Below are positions 8,340 through 16,577 of a DNA stretch of 41,062 nt, one piece after another (the first letter of the stretch is position 1; every line of letters begins with the position of its first letter). The notes beneath the pieces were generated by a model. The model saw only the letters and a list, made by a program, of their open reading frames with translations. It had not been told where the DNA came from and did no database searches. The position numbers were made by a program, and so were the translations under genes. Source of the DNA: Dehalococcoidia bacterium (GTDB lineage Bacteria; Chloroflexota; Dehalococcoidia; Lucifugimonadales; UBA826); contig JAPYSB010000014.1 in the NCBI GenBank assembly GCA_029936675.1, forward strand, positions 7,802-48,863, read 5' to 3'.

Positions 8340-8684
8340 TTGTCGATACTAATTAGCTTTGATATAGACGGTACCTTGGAAATAGGAGACCCCCCTGGCG
8401 CAGTGACGTTGGAGATGGTAAAGACTGCTCGAGCCAAAGGGATACTCACAGGAAGTTGCTCTGATCGACCCATGAGTGCCCAGCGGGCGATCTGGAAGAA
8501 GTATGGCATCGAATATGATTTCGTATGTTACAAACATCTGTTGCCAGATCTAAAAAAGCAATTTGATGCAGAGAGCTACTACCATGTGGGGGATAGGGAT
8601 GATCTAGATCGAAAGTATGCGATGCGGGCCGGGTTCGGCTTTTTCTGGCCCGATGAGGCTGCCAAAAACCCTTTGCTCCTTTAA
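8340..8684 (+). CDS. Minimal HAD-superfamily phosphatase-like protein
   Basis: This is a 114-residue protein starting at TTG, the first possible start after an in-frame stop; no good ribosome-binding site is visible. HAD motif I is ISFDIDGTLE near residues 5-14, with Asp8 and Asp10. A Ser lies in TGSCSDRP (motif II), a Lys in CYKHLLPDLKK (motif III) and the acidic VGDRDDLDRKYAMRAGF is motif IV. It has no room for a cap domain, so it is among the shortest HAD proteins and could act on a macromolecular or exposed phosphate. It lies between the thiolase-like and oxalyl-CoA decarboxylase genes in the same direction; its role there is unclear. Confidence 0.8.
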   Translation: MSILISFDIDGTLEIGDPPGAVTLEMVKTARAKGILTGSCSDRPMSAQRAIWKKYGIEYDFVCYKHLLPDLKKQFDAESYYHVGDRDDLDRKYAMRAGFGFFWPDEAAKNPLLL

Positions 8685-8755
8685 GATGGATTCTGATTTG
8701 GCCGACTTAGAAGATCACTTATTCACTCAATAAAATAATTAACACGGAGATCCTC

Positions 8756-10501
8756 ATGGCTGACTTAACTACACCACTAAGAGATGGGGAAACTACTGAG
8801 ACTGAGGATCTAACTGACGGTTTTAACCTCGTCATTGACGCTCTCAAACTCAATGAAATCAACACCATTTACAATGTTCCTGGGATTCCTGTCACAGATC
8901 TCGGGCGTATGATGCAAGCCTCGGGTATGAGGATACTGTCATTTCGACATGAACAAAATGCAGGATACGCCGCAGCTGCATCGGGATTTCTTACAAAAAA
9001 ACCTGGAATTTGTTTAACCGTGTCAGCTCCCGGGTTTTTAAACGGTTTGACAGCTCTAGCTCACGCCACAACAAACTGCTTTCCCATGATCTTGATTAGC
9101 GGCTCTTCTGAGAGGGAAATAGTTGATCTTCAGCAGGGTGACTATGAGGAAATGGATCAACTGGCTGTCGCAAAGCCGCTCTGCAAGGCTGCTTACAGGG
9201 TGCTTAATGCAGAAGATATTGGCATTGGTATCGCTCGTGCTATACGGGCTGCTGTTTCGGGACGACCAGGCGGTGTTTATCTTGATCTACCAGGTAAGCT
9301 TTTCACTCAGGTTATAGATGCCGATAAAGGTGCTAAGTCACTAGTGAAAGTAGTCGATGCGGCTCCAAGTCAGCTTCCTTCAAATGAGTCAGTTGATAGA
9401 GCTTTAGGTTTGCTCAGAACAGCGGCACGTCCTCTCATTATTCTAGGTAAAGGGGCAGCCTATGCACAGGCGGATGAAGATATTCGGGATTTGGTAGAGA
9501 AAAGTGGTATTCCATATCTACCGATGAGTATGGCCAAAGGACTTTTGCCTGATACCCACTCACAGTCTGCGTCGGCTGCACGATCATTGGTCCTAAAAGA
9601 ATCCGATGTAGTAATGGTGGTAGGTGCTCGGATAAATTGGCTTTTGTCTCACGGTAAAGGTAGAACTTGGGGTGATCACCCCAAGAAATTTATCCAGGTT
9701 GATATAGAACCTAAAGAAATGGACAGCAATGTTGAGATTGCAGCTCCGGTGGTTGGTGACATAGGGTCATGTGTTAAATCGTTGCTCGATGGTTTGGGGG
9801 AAGACTGGCCTATGCCTTCGTCAGAATGGACAGATGAAATTAGATCCAAAGTTGAAACCAATGTTGCGCGAATGGCATCACGATTGGAAAACAACAGCGA
9901 GCCAATGGATTTTCACGGAGCCCTAGGTGCCTTGAGAACAATTATCAAAGAGAGGCCCGACGCAATTCTTATAAATGAGGGTGCCAACACCCTTGATTTC
10001 GCCAGAACAATAATTGACATGTATAAACCTAGAAAGCGAATCGATGTAGGTACTTGGGGTGTCATGGGAATTGGAATGGGATCTGCAATTGCGGCAGCAG
10101 TAGAAACAGGCCAGCCTGTTCTCGCGATCGAAGGAGATAGCGCCTTCGGGTTTTCTGGTATGGAAATTGAAACAATTTGCCGGTATGACCTGCCGGTTTG
10201 CGTGGTAGTTTTCAATAATAGTGGCATCTACCGTGGGATGGACACCAACCCGACTGGCGGTGCAGACGCTGCGACCACAGTATTTGTCAAAAATTCAAGG
10301 TACGACAAAATGATAGAGGCTTTTGGAGGAGTTGGGGTGAGCGTGAAATCGCCGGAAGAATTAAGCCATGCAGTGAACGAGGCAATGGATTCTGGTAAAC
10401 CAACCTTAATTAATGCTGTTATAGATAGCAGCGCAGGAACAGAAAGTGGCCGGATCGGTAACTTAAATCCGAAAAGTGCTGTTGTAAGCAGGAAAAAATA
10501 G
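8756..10501 (+). CDS. oxc: Oxalyl-CoA decarboxylase (ThDP-dependent)
   Basis: The 581-residue protein matches oxalyl-CoA decarboxylase along its length. Diagnostic segments include GIPVTDLGRMMQASGMR, FRHEQNAGYAAAASGF with the ThDP-activating Glu66, LTVSAPGFLNGLTALAHAT, and LQQGDYEEMDQ with Tyr130-Glu131 at the active site. The cofactor motif runs from EGDSAFGFSGMEIETICRY (GDS at 460-462) to FNNSGIY (NN at 487-488), and the C-terminus has AGTESGRIGNLNPK. The enzyme converts oxalyl-CoA to formyl-CoA and CO2. A ribosome-binding site GGAGAT precedes the ATG. CoA-transferases upstream could supply oxalyl-CoA. A 2-hydroxyacyl-CoA lyase is the closest alternative but fits the active-site segments less well. 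Confidence 0.93.
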   Translation: MADLTTPLRDGETTETEDLTDGFNLVIDALKLNEINTIYNVPGIPVTDLGRMMQASGMRILSFRHEQNAGYAAAASGFLTKKPGICLTVSAPGFLNGLTALAHATTNCFPMILISGSSEREIVDLQQGDYEEMDQLAVAKPLCKAAYRVLNAEDIGIGIARAIRAAVSGRPGGVYLDLPGKLFTQVIDADKGAKSLVKVVDAAPSQLPSNESVDRALGLLRTAARPLIILGKGAAYAQADEDIRDLVEKSGIPYLPMSMAKGLLPDTHSQSASAARSLVLKESDVVMVVGARINWLLSHGKGRTWGDHPKKFIQVDIEPKEMDSNVEIAAPVVGDIGSCVKSLLDGLGEDWPMPSSEWTDEIRSKVETNVARMASRLENNSEPMDFHGALGALRTIIKERPDAILINEGANTLDFARTIIDMYKPRKRIDVGTWGVMGIGMGSAIAAAVETGQPVLAIEGDSAFGFSGMEIETICRYDLPVCVVVFNNSGIYRGMDTNPTGGADAATTVFVKNSRYDKMIEAFGGVGVSVKSPEELSHAVNEAMDSGKPTLINAVIDSSAGTESGRIGNLNPKSAVVSRKK

Positions 10502-10685
10502 CTTGATCAACCAATGTTACAGGCGTAACTCTACTAAGCCATTTCCTCAAAATAACTTTGCACTAAATAGATTATCAACTAAGGCCAAATCGAAGCTTCC
10601 AACTTAATACAAACGATGTTGAGAAAATAGAGTAATTCCGCCTACTGAAAATGATTTATGAAGTGGACATCGTAGATAAGTCACG

Positions 10686-11786
10686 TTATTGGGATTTGAA
10701 GCCTAAGGCCTTTGCAACTGCACTGTGTACTATTTTGCCGCCCTCCACATTAATTCCTAAGGCTAGAGCATCGTTAGATGCCAACGCCGCCTGAATGCCT
10801 TTCTCAGCCATCAAGGTTATGTAAGGTAAAGTGGCGTTAACAAGAGACTCAGTAGCAGTTCTAGGAACAGCACCCGGCATATTGCGAACACAGTAATGAA
10901 GCACACCTTCATCTAGATAAATAGGATCACTGAGTGTGGTCTCACGACTAGTTTCTATACACCCGCCTTGGTCAATACATGCATCGACTATCACAGATCC
11001 TTTCTGCATTGAGCGGACCATGGATCTGGTTACAAGCTTGGGAACTGATCCACCAGCATCTCGAACCGCACCAATCACAACGTCCGCCGACTCCACTGAA
11101 GTTGCTAATTTCTGTTTCGATGCTTTACCTACTTCTAATTCACTGTGATTGTCTAGACCTTGTTTAAGTTCTTCTAGACGTTTTGCACCGCGGCTTAGGA
11201 CCGTGACTTTGGCACCCATATTTAACGCCAATTCGGCAGCATGAAATCCCGCTACCCCAGCACCAATTATTATGACTTTTACAGGATCTGCTCCGGAGAC
11301 ACGGCTCAATAGTTTTCCTGCACCACCTTGAGGGCTTTTTAGATAATGTGTTGCCACATCTACCGCTAATCGACCAGTTAATGCACTCATGGGTCTAAGT
11401 ATTGGTAAGGTGCCGTCATTCAGTTCTATTGTTTCATAGGCAATGGCAGTAACTTTACTTTCCATTAGTGCCTGTGCAAGCTTAGGGTTAATTCCTAAAG
11501 ATAGGAAGGAAAAAGTTGTGAGGCCAGGGCGTAGAAGATCACATTCATACAACTGAAATTCTTTTACCTTTACTATAAGATCAGAAGATGAAAACAAAGC
11601 TTCTGCGGTTTTCACCAACTCAGCACCCATTTGACTATAACTGTCATCTGAAATACCGCTACCAACTCCAGCGTTTTGTTGTATGAGTACCCGATGTCCA
11701 CCTTTTATGAGCGTGTCTACCCCATCAGGTGTTATTCCAACCCTTAGCTCCTGGTCTTTCGTTTCTTTGGGTAAACCTATAATCAT
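10686..11786 (-). CDS. Alanine dehydrogenase-like enzyme with altered catalytic site
   Basis: The 366-residue protein follows alanine dehydrogenase throughout: IGLPKETKDQELRVGITP with Arg15, IVKVKE with Lys75, a Rossmann segment VIIIGAGVAGFHAAELALNMGAKV, and the signature VDACIDQGGCIET. The family His at position 96 (YLHLA) is replaced by Ser96 (FLSLG), and the usual PMSEVAGR reads PMSALTGR. These residues normally bind pyruvate/alanine and act in catalysis, so the substrate or activity may differ from L-alanine deamination to pyruvate. No clear ribosome-binding site is seen. It is convergent with oxc and divergent from the alpha/beta hydrolase. Confidence 0.85.
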   Translation of the reverse strand: MIIGLPKETKDQELRVGITPDGVDTLIKGGHRVLIQQNAGVGSGISDDSYSQMGAELVKTAEALFSSSDLIVKVKEFQLYECDLLRPGLTTFSFLSLGINPKLAQALMESKVTAIAYETIELNDGTLPILRPMSALTGRLAVDVATHYLKSPQGGAGKLLSRVSGADPVKVIIIGAGVAGFHAAELALNMGAKVTVLSRGAKRLEELKQGLDNHSELEVGKASKQKLATSVESADVVIGAVRDAGGSVPKLVTRSMVRSMQKGSVIVDACIDQGGCIETSRETTLSDPIYLDEGVLHYCVRNMPGAVPRTATESLVNATLPYITLMAEKGIQAALASNDALALGINVEGGKIVHSAVAKALGFKSQ

Positions 11787-11810
11787 AAATTGATATTGTC
11801 TGAGATGGAT

Positions 11811-11839
11811 TTGACCCAGTATATATTGACTGATTTAAT
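11811..11839 (+). promoter_or_regulatory. Predicted sigma-70-type promoter of the alpha/beta hydrolase gene
   Basis: TTGACC at 11811-11816 and TTTAAT at 11834-11839 are separated by 17 nt and each matches the consensus at five of six positions. The gene start is 47 nt downstream of the -10 hexamer, in the divergent region with the alanine-dehydrogenase-like gene. Confidence 0.5.
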
Positions 11840-11885
11840 ACCTAAAGTAGTACTTTGTAGTGATGTTTTTATATAGGAGTTAATT

Positions 11886-12719
11886 ATGTCTAATATGCCA
11901 GCCGCACAGGTTGTCCTGATCAGTGGGAATTCCCTCGCTTTTTACGAATGGGGTCAGCAAGGTGATCCAGTGTTAATTTGTCTCCACAGCCATACAAACT
12001 CTGCGGCATCTTGGAGAGAATTTGCGGAGTTCGCTTCTTCAAAATATCACGTCTTTGCGCTTGATCAACGTGGCCATGGGAATAGCGGGTGGGCAAAGGA
12101 TGGCTATGCCCGAGATCGATTTGTAGAAGACCTAACAGAATTCGTCAAAATAAAGAGTTTTGAAAGTATCACACTTATAGGTTGTTCCATGGGTGGATGG
12201 CACTCGATTTTATACGCGGTGAATAACCCAGGTATTGTTGAGCGGATCGCCATGGTAGATATAGCCCCTGAGCCTTCACAGGAAAGACTTCAGGCTCCTG
12301 CTGCTGCTCCCGCTCCTATGGTATTTCAAACACTCGAAGATGGTTATCAATGGCTCAGATCTGGGAATGCCCTGGCCACAGATATTCGCCTACATGAAGA
12401 AGCGAAATCCCGGTTAAAGCAAACAGACTCTGGTGTTTGGACTTGGAAAGCAGATTTAAATGGTTTTGATAGCCCACTTCCTGATATGACCAGCACAGAA
12501 TTAATTAATAGGTATTGGTCCGCTATAGAGACCATACAATGCCCGATATTTGAAATTAGAGGGGAAGAAAGCGGTCTTGTGAGTGACGATACGATCGACA
12601 AGATGAAAAGGCTTGGTAAAGACGTTTCTTCTGTTGATGTCGCGAATGCAGGGCATGTGGTCATGGTGGACCAGCCCGAAGCCTTTATAGAGGCCACCAG
12701 AGGGTTTGTCGGCCTTTGA
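11886..12719 (+). CDS. Alpha/beta-fold hydrolase
   Basis: This 277-residue protein has the alpha/beta hydrolase pattern. An oxyanion-loop segment lies near CLHSHTNSAASW, then ALDQRGHGNSGWA. The nucleophile elbow is IGCSMGGW with Ser101, and the catalytic His257 lies in AGHVVMVDQPEAF. The acid is probably among the Asp/Glu residues near GEESGLVSDD. No signal peptide is seen, so it is cytoplasmic. The ribosome-binding site AGGAG lies 6 nt before the ATG and a good promoter is upstream. Such enzymes hydrolyse esters, lactones, amides or C-C bonds; the substrate is not determinable. Confidence 0.88.
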   Translation: MSNMPAAQVVLISGNSLAFYEWGQQGDPVLICLHSHTNSAASWREFAEFASSKYHVFALDQRGHGNSGWAKDGYARDRFVEDLTEFVKIKSFESITLIGCSMGGWHSILYAVNNPGIVERIAMVDIAPEPSQERLQAPAAAPAPMVFQTLEDGYQWLRSGNALATDIRLHEEAKSRLKQTDSGVWTWKADLNGFDSPLPDMTSTELINRYWSAIETIQCPIFEIRGEESGLVSDDTIDKMKRLGKDVSSVDVANAGHVVMVDQPEAFIEATRGFVGL

Positions 12720-12748
12720 TTTAGAGGTTTTGGAAACCAAAAGTTTAT

Positions 12749-13612
12749 CTATGAACCAGTGAACCATCTGGAGAATGACACAATGTGACTGGAGTCACCT
12801 TTTAGTTGAGTAGAAGAATCTTCCATGGATTTGACTAGATCTTTTCTTCCTGTAATTAGCAGTGCAAATTCGCTAGGAGAGGTATGTATTTCCGCATCTG
12901 CGTCAAACGAATTGATCGCACATTGATCTATATCCAAATTACCTTTGGAGCTGGCTATTCGCACGCCGTGGGAACCACCAAAATTCACCGCTAATGTCTG
13001 TGAAGGGCTTTCAGGAGAGTCCGGAGTTTTGAACCATCGATTGATCAGCTCATTACAAAAATACTGAGGTAACAATGGAGCTAAATTTTCGTCAATAATG
13101 TATTTTTCATCAACTGCGTTTAATGCGTCCCAAGCGTGTATTGAGGATTCAAATAGCGTCCATAAAAGCATTCCGTAAATCGATACCCAATTTACGGGAT
13201 GATAGGCTTTCAGATCCCAGTGATGCTCTTCACATGAATTGAATCCATCCAGTAGCTCCTTAAATCTGAGACCGAATTCCACGACCAGTTCATTATTTGA
13301 TTTGAAATTCCCGCTAGTCTCCTTGGCTCGTTGCGATAGCCGACTAGCAACTGATTTTCCATCTAGTGTTCCAGGCTCACTGTAGGAAATTTTAGGATTG
13401 TTCCTGATATCTTCTGTATTTTTTGCAGTTTCAATAATTTGGAGATAAGTTGCAAGCACCGTTGTAAGGTGTGACATGACATCTTTTACGGTCCAGTCAC
13501 TACATCGACTTTGGGCTGACCAATCTTTTTCAGATAAGGTTCTAATCCTGTCTATTAAGTTTGGCGAAAATCTATTTAATTGTTCCAATATTTGGGAACG
13601 CTTTTCATTCAT
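12749..13612 (-). CDS. DinB-superfamily maleylpyruvate isomerase-like protein
   Basis: The 287-residue protein starts with a DinB-like four-helix domain (MDMPI_N type). Landmarks are CSDWTVKDVMSHLTTVLATYL with His48 and LFESSIHAWDAL with His159, which would be metal ligands, together with one of the histidines near HHWDLKAYH. The C-terminal third (TLAVNFGGSHGVRI, then ALLITGRKDLV) resembles the SCP2-like domain fused to such proteins. Family members use low-molecular-weight thiols in isomerisations or conjugations, but many are uncharacterised. A 23-codon reading frame with a strong ribosome-binding site lies just upstream on the same strand. Confidence 0.78.
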   Translation of the reverse strand: MNEKRSQILEQLNRFSPNLIDRIRTLSEKDWSAQSRCSDWTVKDVMSHLTTVLATYLQIIETAKNTEDIRNNPKISYSEPGTLDGKSVASRLSQRAKETSGNFKSNNELVVEFGLRFKELLDGFNSCEEHHWDLKAYHPVNWVSIYGMLLWTLFESSIHAWDALNAVDEKYIIDENLAPLLPQYFCNELINRWFKTPDSPESPSQTLAVNFGGSHGVRIASSKGNLDIDQCAINSFDADAEIHTSPSEFALLITGRKDLVKSMEDSSTQLKGDSSHIVSFSRWFTGS

Positions 13613-14037
13613 GATATATAACCCCTAGACAACTAAGTCCCTATGCTGTTGGCAGCGTCCATGTACGCCGCCTATTTGCCTTCCTTGGTATATTCGGTAA
13701 GAGTTCCATTATAACGACCTATGGTAATTATGATGTTCCTCATGTGAGCCTCCTTCAGACAGTAATTTATATTTCGGGATGCCTATTTAGCAGCTAGATT
13801 GAGACTAACAACAAATATCAGCAATACCCGGAAGGCACACTCTAAAAAACTATTATTGGTTAACATTATTTATTCTAATTTTTGCAGACCAGGGAAACAT
13901 ATTGCTTACATGAACACACTAAAGATAGTATTTCCGAATAAGGGCTAGTTCAGTTTATATGCTGACAATCAGGGTTTCTTTTACTATTAAAAGGTTTTGG
14001 AAGCTATATAACTTAGTAAATTTTGTCGAGGTGAGAA
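13613..14037. other. Divergent intergenic region between the DinB-like and amidohydrolase genes
   Basis: Apart from the 23-codon frame at 13672-13743 no gene is visible. A weak promoter-like pair, CTGACA (13962-13967) and TATTAA (13985-13990) with a 17-nt spacer, lies about 50 nt before the amidohydrolase start. The rest is AT-rich with no clear RNA structure. Confidence 0.4.
13672..13743 (-). CDS. Short 23-residue reading frame with a strong ribosome-binding site
   Basis: A perfect AAGGAGG core lies 6 nt before an ATG at 13743 on the minus strand. The frame encodes 23 residues, starting MRNIIITIGRYNG and ending YTKEGK, then TAG. It lies 59 nt upstream of the DinB-like gene. Reading through the stop gives another ten or so plausible residues (AAYMDAANSIG) before a second stop. 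This could be the remnant of a small GYD-like or similar protein, a leader peptide or a real microprotein. No known family is claimed. Confidence 0.4.
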   Translation of the reverse strand: MRNIIITIGRYNGTLTEYTKEGK

Positions 14038-15468
14038 TTGTCTAAACGTATCAAAATAGAGGCCAAAATAATCGTTGCGTACCAGGATGGCGAACATAGG
14101 ATTCTTCAAAATGGCTGCATTGTAGTGGATGGAAGTCAGATAACTTTTGTCGGGAAAACTTTTGATGAACCCGTGGATGAAGTTATCAATGCTGGAGATC
14201 GGATTGTTACTCCTGGTTTTATAAATACCCATTGCCATATGGCCGGATCACCTTTGGATAAATCCTTTATTGAAGACATTGGGAGCCGCCAATTTTATCT
14301 GTCGGGATTGCCTGTCATGCTAAGGGCTCGAGGGGGCGCCATGAGAGATGAGGACAAGGAGGCTTGTGTTGACTACTCGATTGTTGAACTTATCCGGACG
14401 GGCACCACCACCATCATGGAACAGGGCGGTATGGGAGATTATGTGGCTGATGCTGCCGAGAATGCAGGATTACGTGCCTATATAGCCAACATGTATAGTT
14501 CGGCTAATTGGATTACCCCATCGGGAAGACAGGTCGAATATCAATGGAATGAAGCTGGGGGTATCGAAGCTTTCAGGAAAGCAGTGGATTTTATTGGGCG
14601 AATCGATGGTCGGGGCAACGGACGTATAAAAGGATTTTTGGGTCCTGCTCAAATTGATAACTGTACGGAGGAACTACTTCGCATGAGTAGTGAGGCTTCT
14701 CAGGAGATGCAAGTGCCGGTAAGTTTGCATACAAGCCAGGCGGTTTTTGAATTTCAAGAAATTGTCAGGCGTTACGGAATGACACCCGTGGAATGGCTAG
14801 AGTCTATTGATTTTCTAAACGACTGGTCCCTGTTGGGACACGTTATATATCCTGCAGGGCATAGTTGGGTAAATTTTGCAGGTGACGACCTTTCAATCTT
14901 GGAACAAAATAAAGCTTCTGTGGCCCATGCCACTTGGGTTTTTAACAGGCGAGGCATAGCTATGGAATCATTTCCAGGGTATTTAGATGCCGGAGTAAAT
15001 GTTTGCCTTGGAACGGATACTTGTCCTCAATCCATGATTGAAGCGATGCGTTGGTCAGCGGTAGTCGGTAAGATTATGATCCGACAGACTGAGAAATCTA
15101 CCGCAGCTGATGTTTTTAATGCAGCCACCCTTAACCCAGCTAAAATGCTTCACCGAGATGATCTGGGCCGTATCTCGGTGGGAGCCAAGGCTGACTTACT
15201 TTTCTGGGACACCTCGTCGATGTTTATGGTTCCCTTACGCGATCCCATTAAAAATATCGTATATAACGCGACTGCCGACGAATTAAAAGATGTCATGATC
15301 GACGGTGAATGGGTTATGAAAGGAAGGGAAGTTTTGAAAATTAATGAACAGCAAGCCAATGAGAAACTTCAAATTGCGGGAGAGCACGTTTGGTCTTCAG
15401 TTAATCCAGAAGTCGCCAGCAGCGCGGACGAACTATCTCCTCAAACTTTCTCCAGCTTTAAGGTTTAA
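14038..15468 (+). CDS. Amidohydrolase of the ATZ/TRZ (chlorohydrolase/deaminase) type
   Basis: The 476-residue protein has the amidohydrolase TIM-barrel metal signature: NTHCHMAG with His65 and His67, SLHTSQ with His231, GHVIYPAG with His268, and LGTDTCP with Asp327. The flanking small beta-domain is seen in VTPGFINTH and in ISVGAKADLLFWDT near the C-terminus. The family deaminates or dechlorinates N-heterocycles (cytosine, guanine, methylthioadenosine, triazines). The start is TTG, supported by GAGGTGAG just upstream. No cytosine/guanine-specific motif is recognised, so the substrate is unknown. It is transcribed towards the E1-alpha gene (convergent). Confidence 0.88.
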   Translation: MSKRIKIEAKIIVAYQDGEHRILQNGCIVVDGSQITFVGKTFDEPVDEVINAGDRIVTPGFINTHCHMAGSPLDKSFIEDIGSRQFYLSGLPVMLRARGGAMRDEDKEACVDYSIVELIRTGTTTIMEQGGMGDYVADAAENAGLRAYIANMYSSANWITPSGRQVEYQWNEAGGIEAFRKAVDFIGRIDGRGNGRIKGFLGPAQIDNCTEELLRMSSEASQEMQVPVSLHTSQAVFEFQEIVRRYGMTPVEWLESIDFLNDWSLLGHVIYPAGHSWVNFAGDDLSILEQNKASVAHATWVFNRRGIAMESFPGYLDAGVNVCLGTDTCPQSMIEAMRWSAVVGKIMIRQTEKSTAADVFNAATLNPAKMLHRDDLGRISVGAKADLLFWDTSSMFMVPLRDPIKNIVYNATADELKDVMIDGEWVMKGREVLKINEQQANEKLQIAGEHVWSSVNPEVASSADELSPQTFSSFKV

Positions 15469-15495
15469 TTCTGTCTGTTGCAGAATCAGGATTAA

Positions 15496-16476
15496 CTAGT
15501 TTTTATAGGATGTATAAACATCCTCTGTAAGAGCACCAGGGTCGGGGAAAGGACTGTTGTCAGCGAATTCCACGGATTTGGCCACTGCGGTTTCACAATT
15601 CACTTCAATTCTTGCGAGTTCTTCTTCATTAGCAATTGAGCTGTCCAATATGTAATTCTTGAAGGTAAGGATGCAATCTCGATCCATGTAGTATTTCTGT
15701 TCTTCTTCTGATCTGTAAGTAAGGGGGTCATCATGACCGGCGTGGCCTAGATATCTGTAGGTTTGAGCTTCTATTAGGGTTGGACCTTCGCCGGCTCTTG
15801 CCCTGCCAATTGCCTCCTTGGCTACTTCAAACACATCCAATACTGACTGACCGTCGACTGTTACTCCTGGAATTGCATAGCCATCGGCTCTATTAGATAC
15901 GGACCCTCCCGCGACGGAATATTCGAAAGGAGTTGATTCGGCATATCGGTTGTTCTCACACACGAATATAACTGGAAGATCCCATATGCTCGCTAAGTTC
16001 ATCGATTCATGGAGGGCGCCTTGACTTGAAGCACCATCACCGAAGAAAACCACACTGACATTGTCAGTTCCTTTAACTTTGGCAGTTAAAGCGACTCCAG
16101 TGGCCACTGGGATGTTGGAACCGACTATTCCATTAGCTCCTAGCATTCCTTTAGTTATGTCGGCAATATGCATCGTGCCGCCCTTTCCTTTACCGGTTCC
16201 TGTAGATTTCCCCAATAGCTCCGCCATCATTTCATTTAGGTCCACACCTTTGGCAATGCAGTGATGGTGGCTTCTGTGAGTACCGAGTACAAAATCTTCA
16301 TCTCTGAGTTGAGCGCATACTCCTGTTGGGACTGCCTCTTGTCCAATAGAAGAATGTATTCCTCTTAATTTGCCAGCGTCTGCTTCACGCCTTGCCTGTT
16401 CTTCAAAACGTCGAATGGTGAACATCTTCTCGTACATCCATATTATGGACTCTCTGTTAATCTCATCATGACTCAT
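15496..16476 (-). CDS. ThDP-dependent dehydrogenase E1 alpha subunit (pyruvate/acetoin type)
   Basis: The 326-residue protein aligns with the E1 alpha chain of 2-oxoacid/acetoin dehydrogenases. Visible segments are IRRFEEQARREADAGKLRGIHSSIGQEAV, LGTHRSHHHCIAKG, GKGKGGTMHIAD and the ThDP motif FFGDGASSQGALHESMN (GDG 146-148) running to ENNRYAE (NN 175-176). YRYLGHAGHDDPLTYR near the C-terminus is the usual phosphorylation-loop region. E1 alpha works with a separate beta subunit plus E2 and E3; none is encoded in this window. A GAGG ribosome-binding site precedes the ATG. Its neighbour on the same strand is a CoA-transferase. Confidence 0.9.
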   Translation of the reverse strand: MSHDEINRESIIWMYEKMFTIRRFEEQARREADAGKLRGIHSSIGQEAVPTGVCAQLRDEDFVLGTHRSHHHCIAKGVDLNEMMAELLGKSTGTGKGKGGTMHIADITKGMLGANGIVGSNIPVATGVALTAKVKGTDNVSVVFFGDGASSQGALHESMNLASIWDLPVIFVCENNRYAESTPFEYSVAGGSVSNRADGYAIPGVTVDGQSVLDVFEVAKEAIGRARAGEGPTLIEAQTYRYLGHAGHDDPLTYRSEEEQKYYMDRDCILTFKNYILDSSIANEEELARIEVNCETAVAKSVEFADNSPFPDPGALTEDVYTSYKN

Positions 16477-16577
16477 CAGACATACCTCAACTCAAATTTC
16501 TTAGTCGTAACTCTGATTACCCCCACTATCTATTTACACGATCCACGAAGGTTATCATAGTGCGAATTTTGAATAAA

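Noticed and set aside
10502-10685. Bidirectional terminator between oxc and the alanine-dehydrogenase-like gene
   Set aside because: Only a 5-bp hairpin (GTTAC-AGGC-GTAAC) without a T tract is seen.
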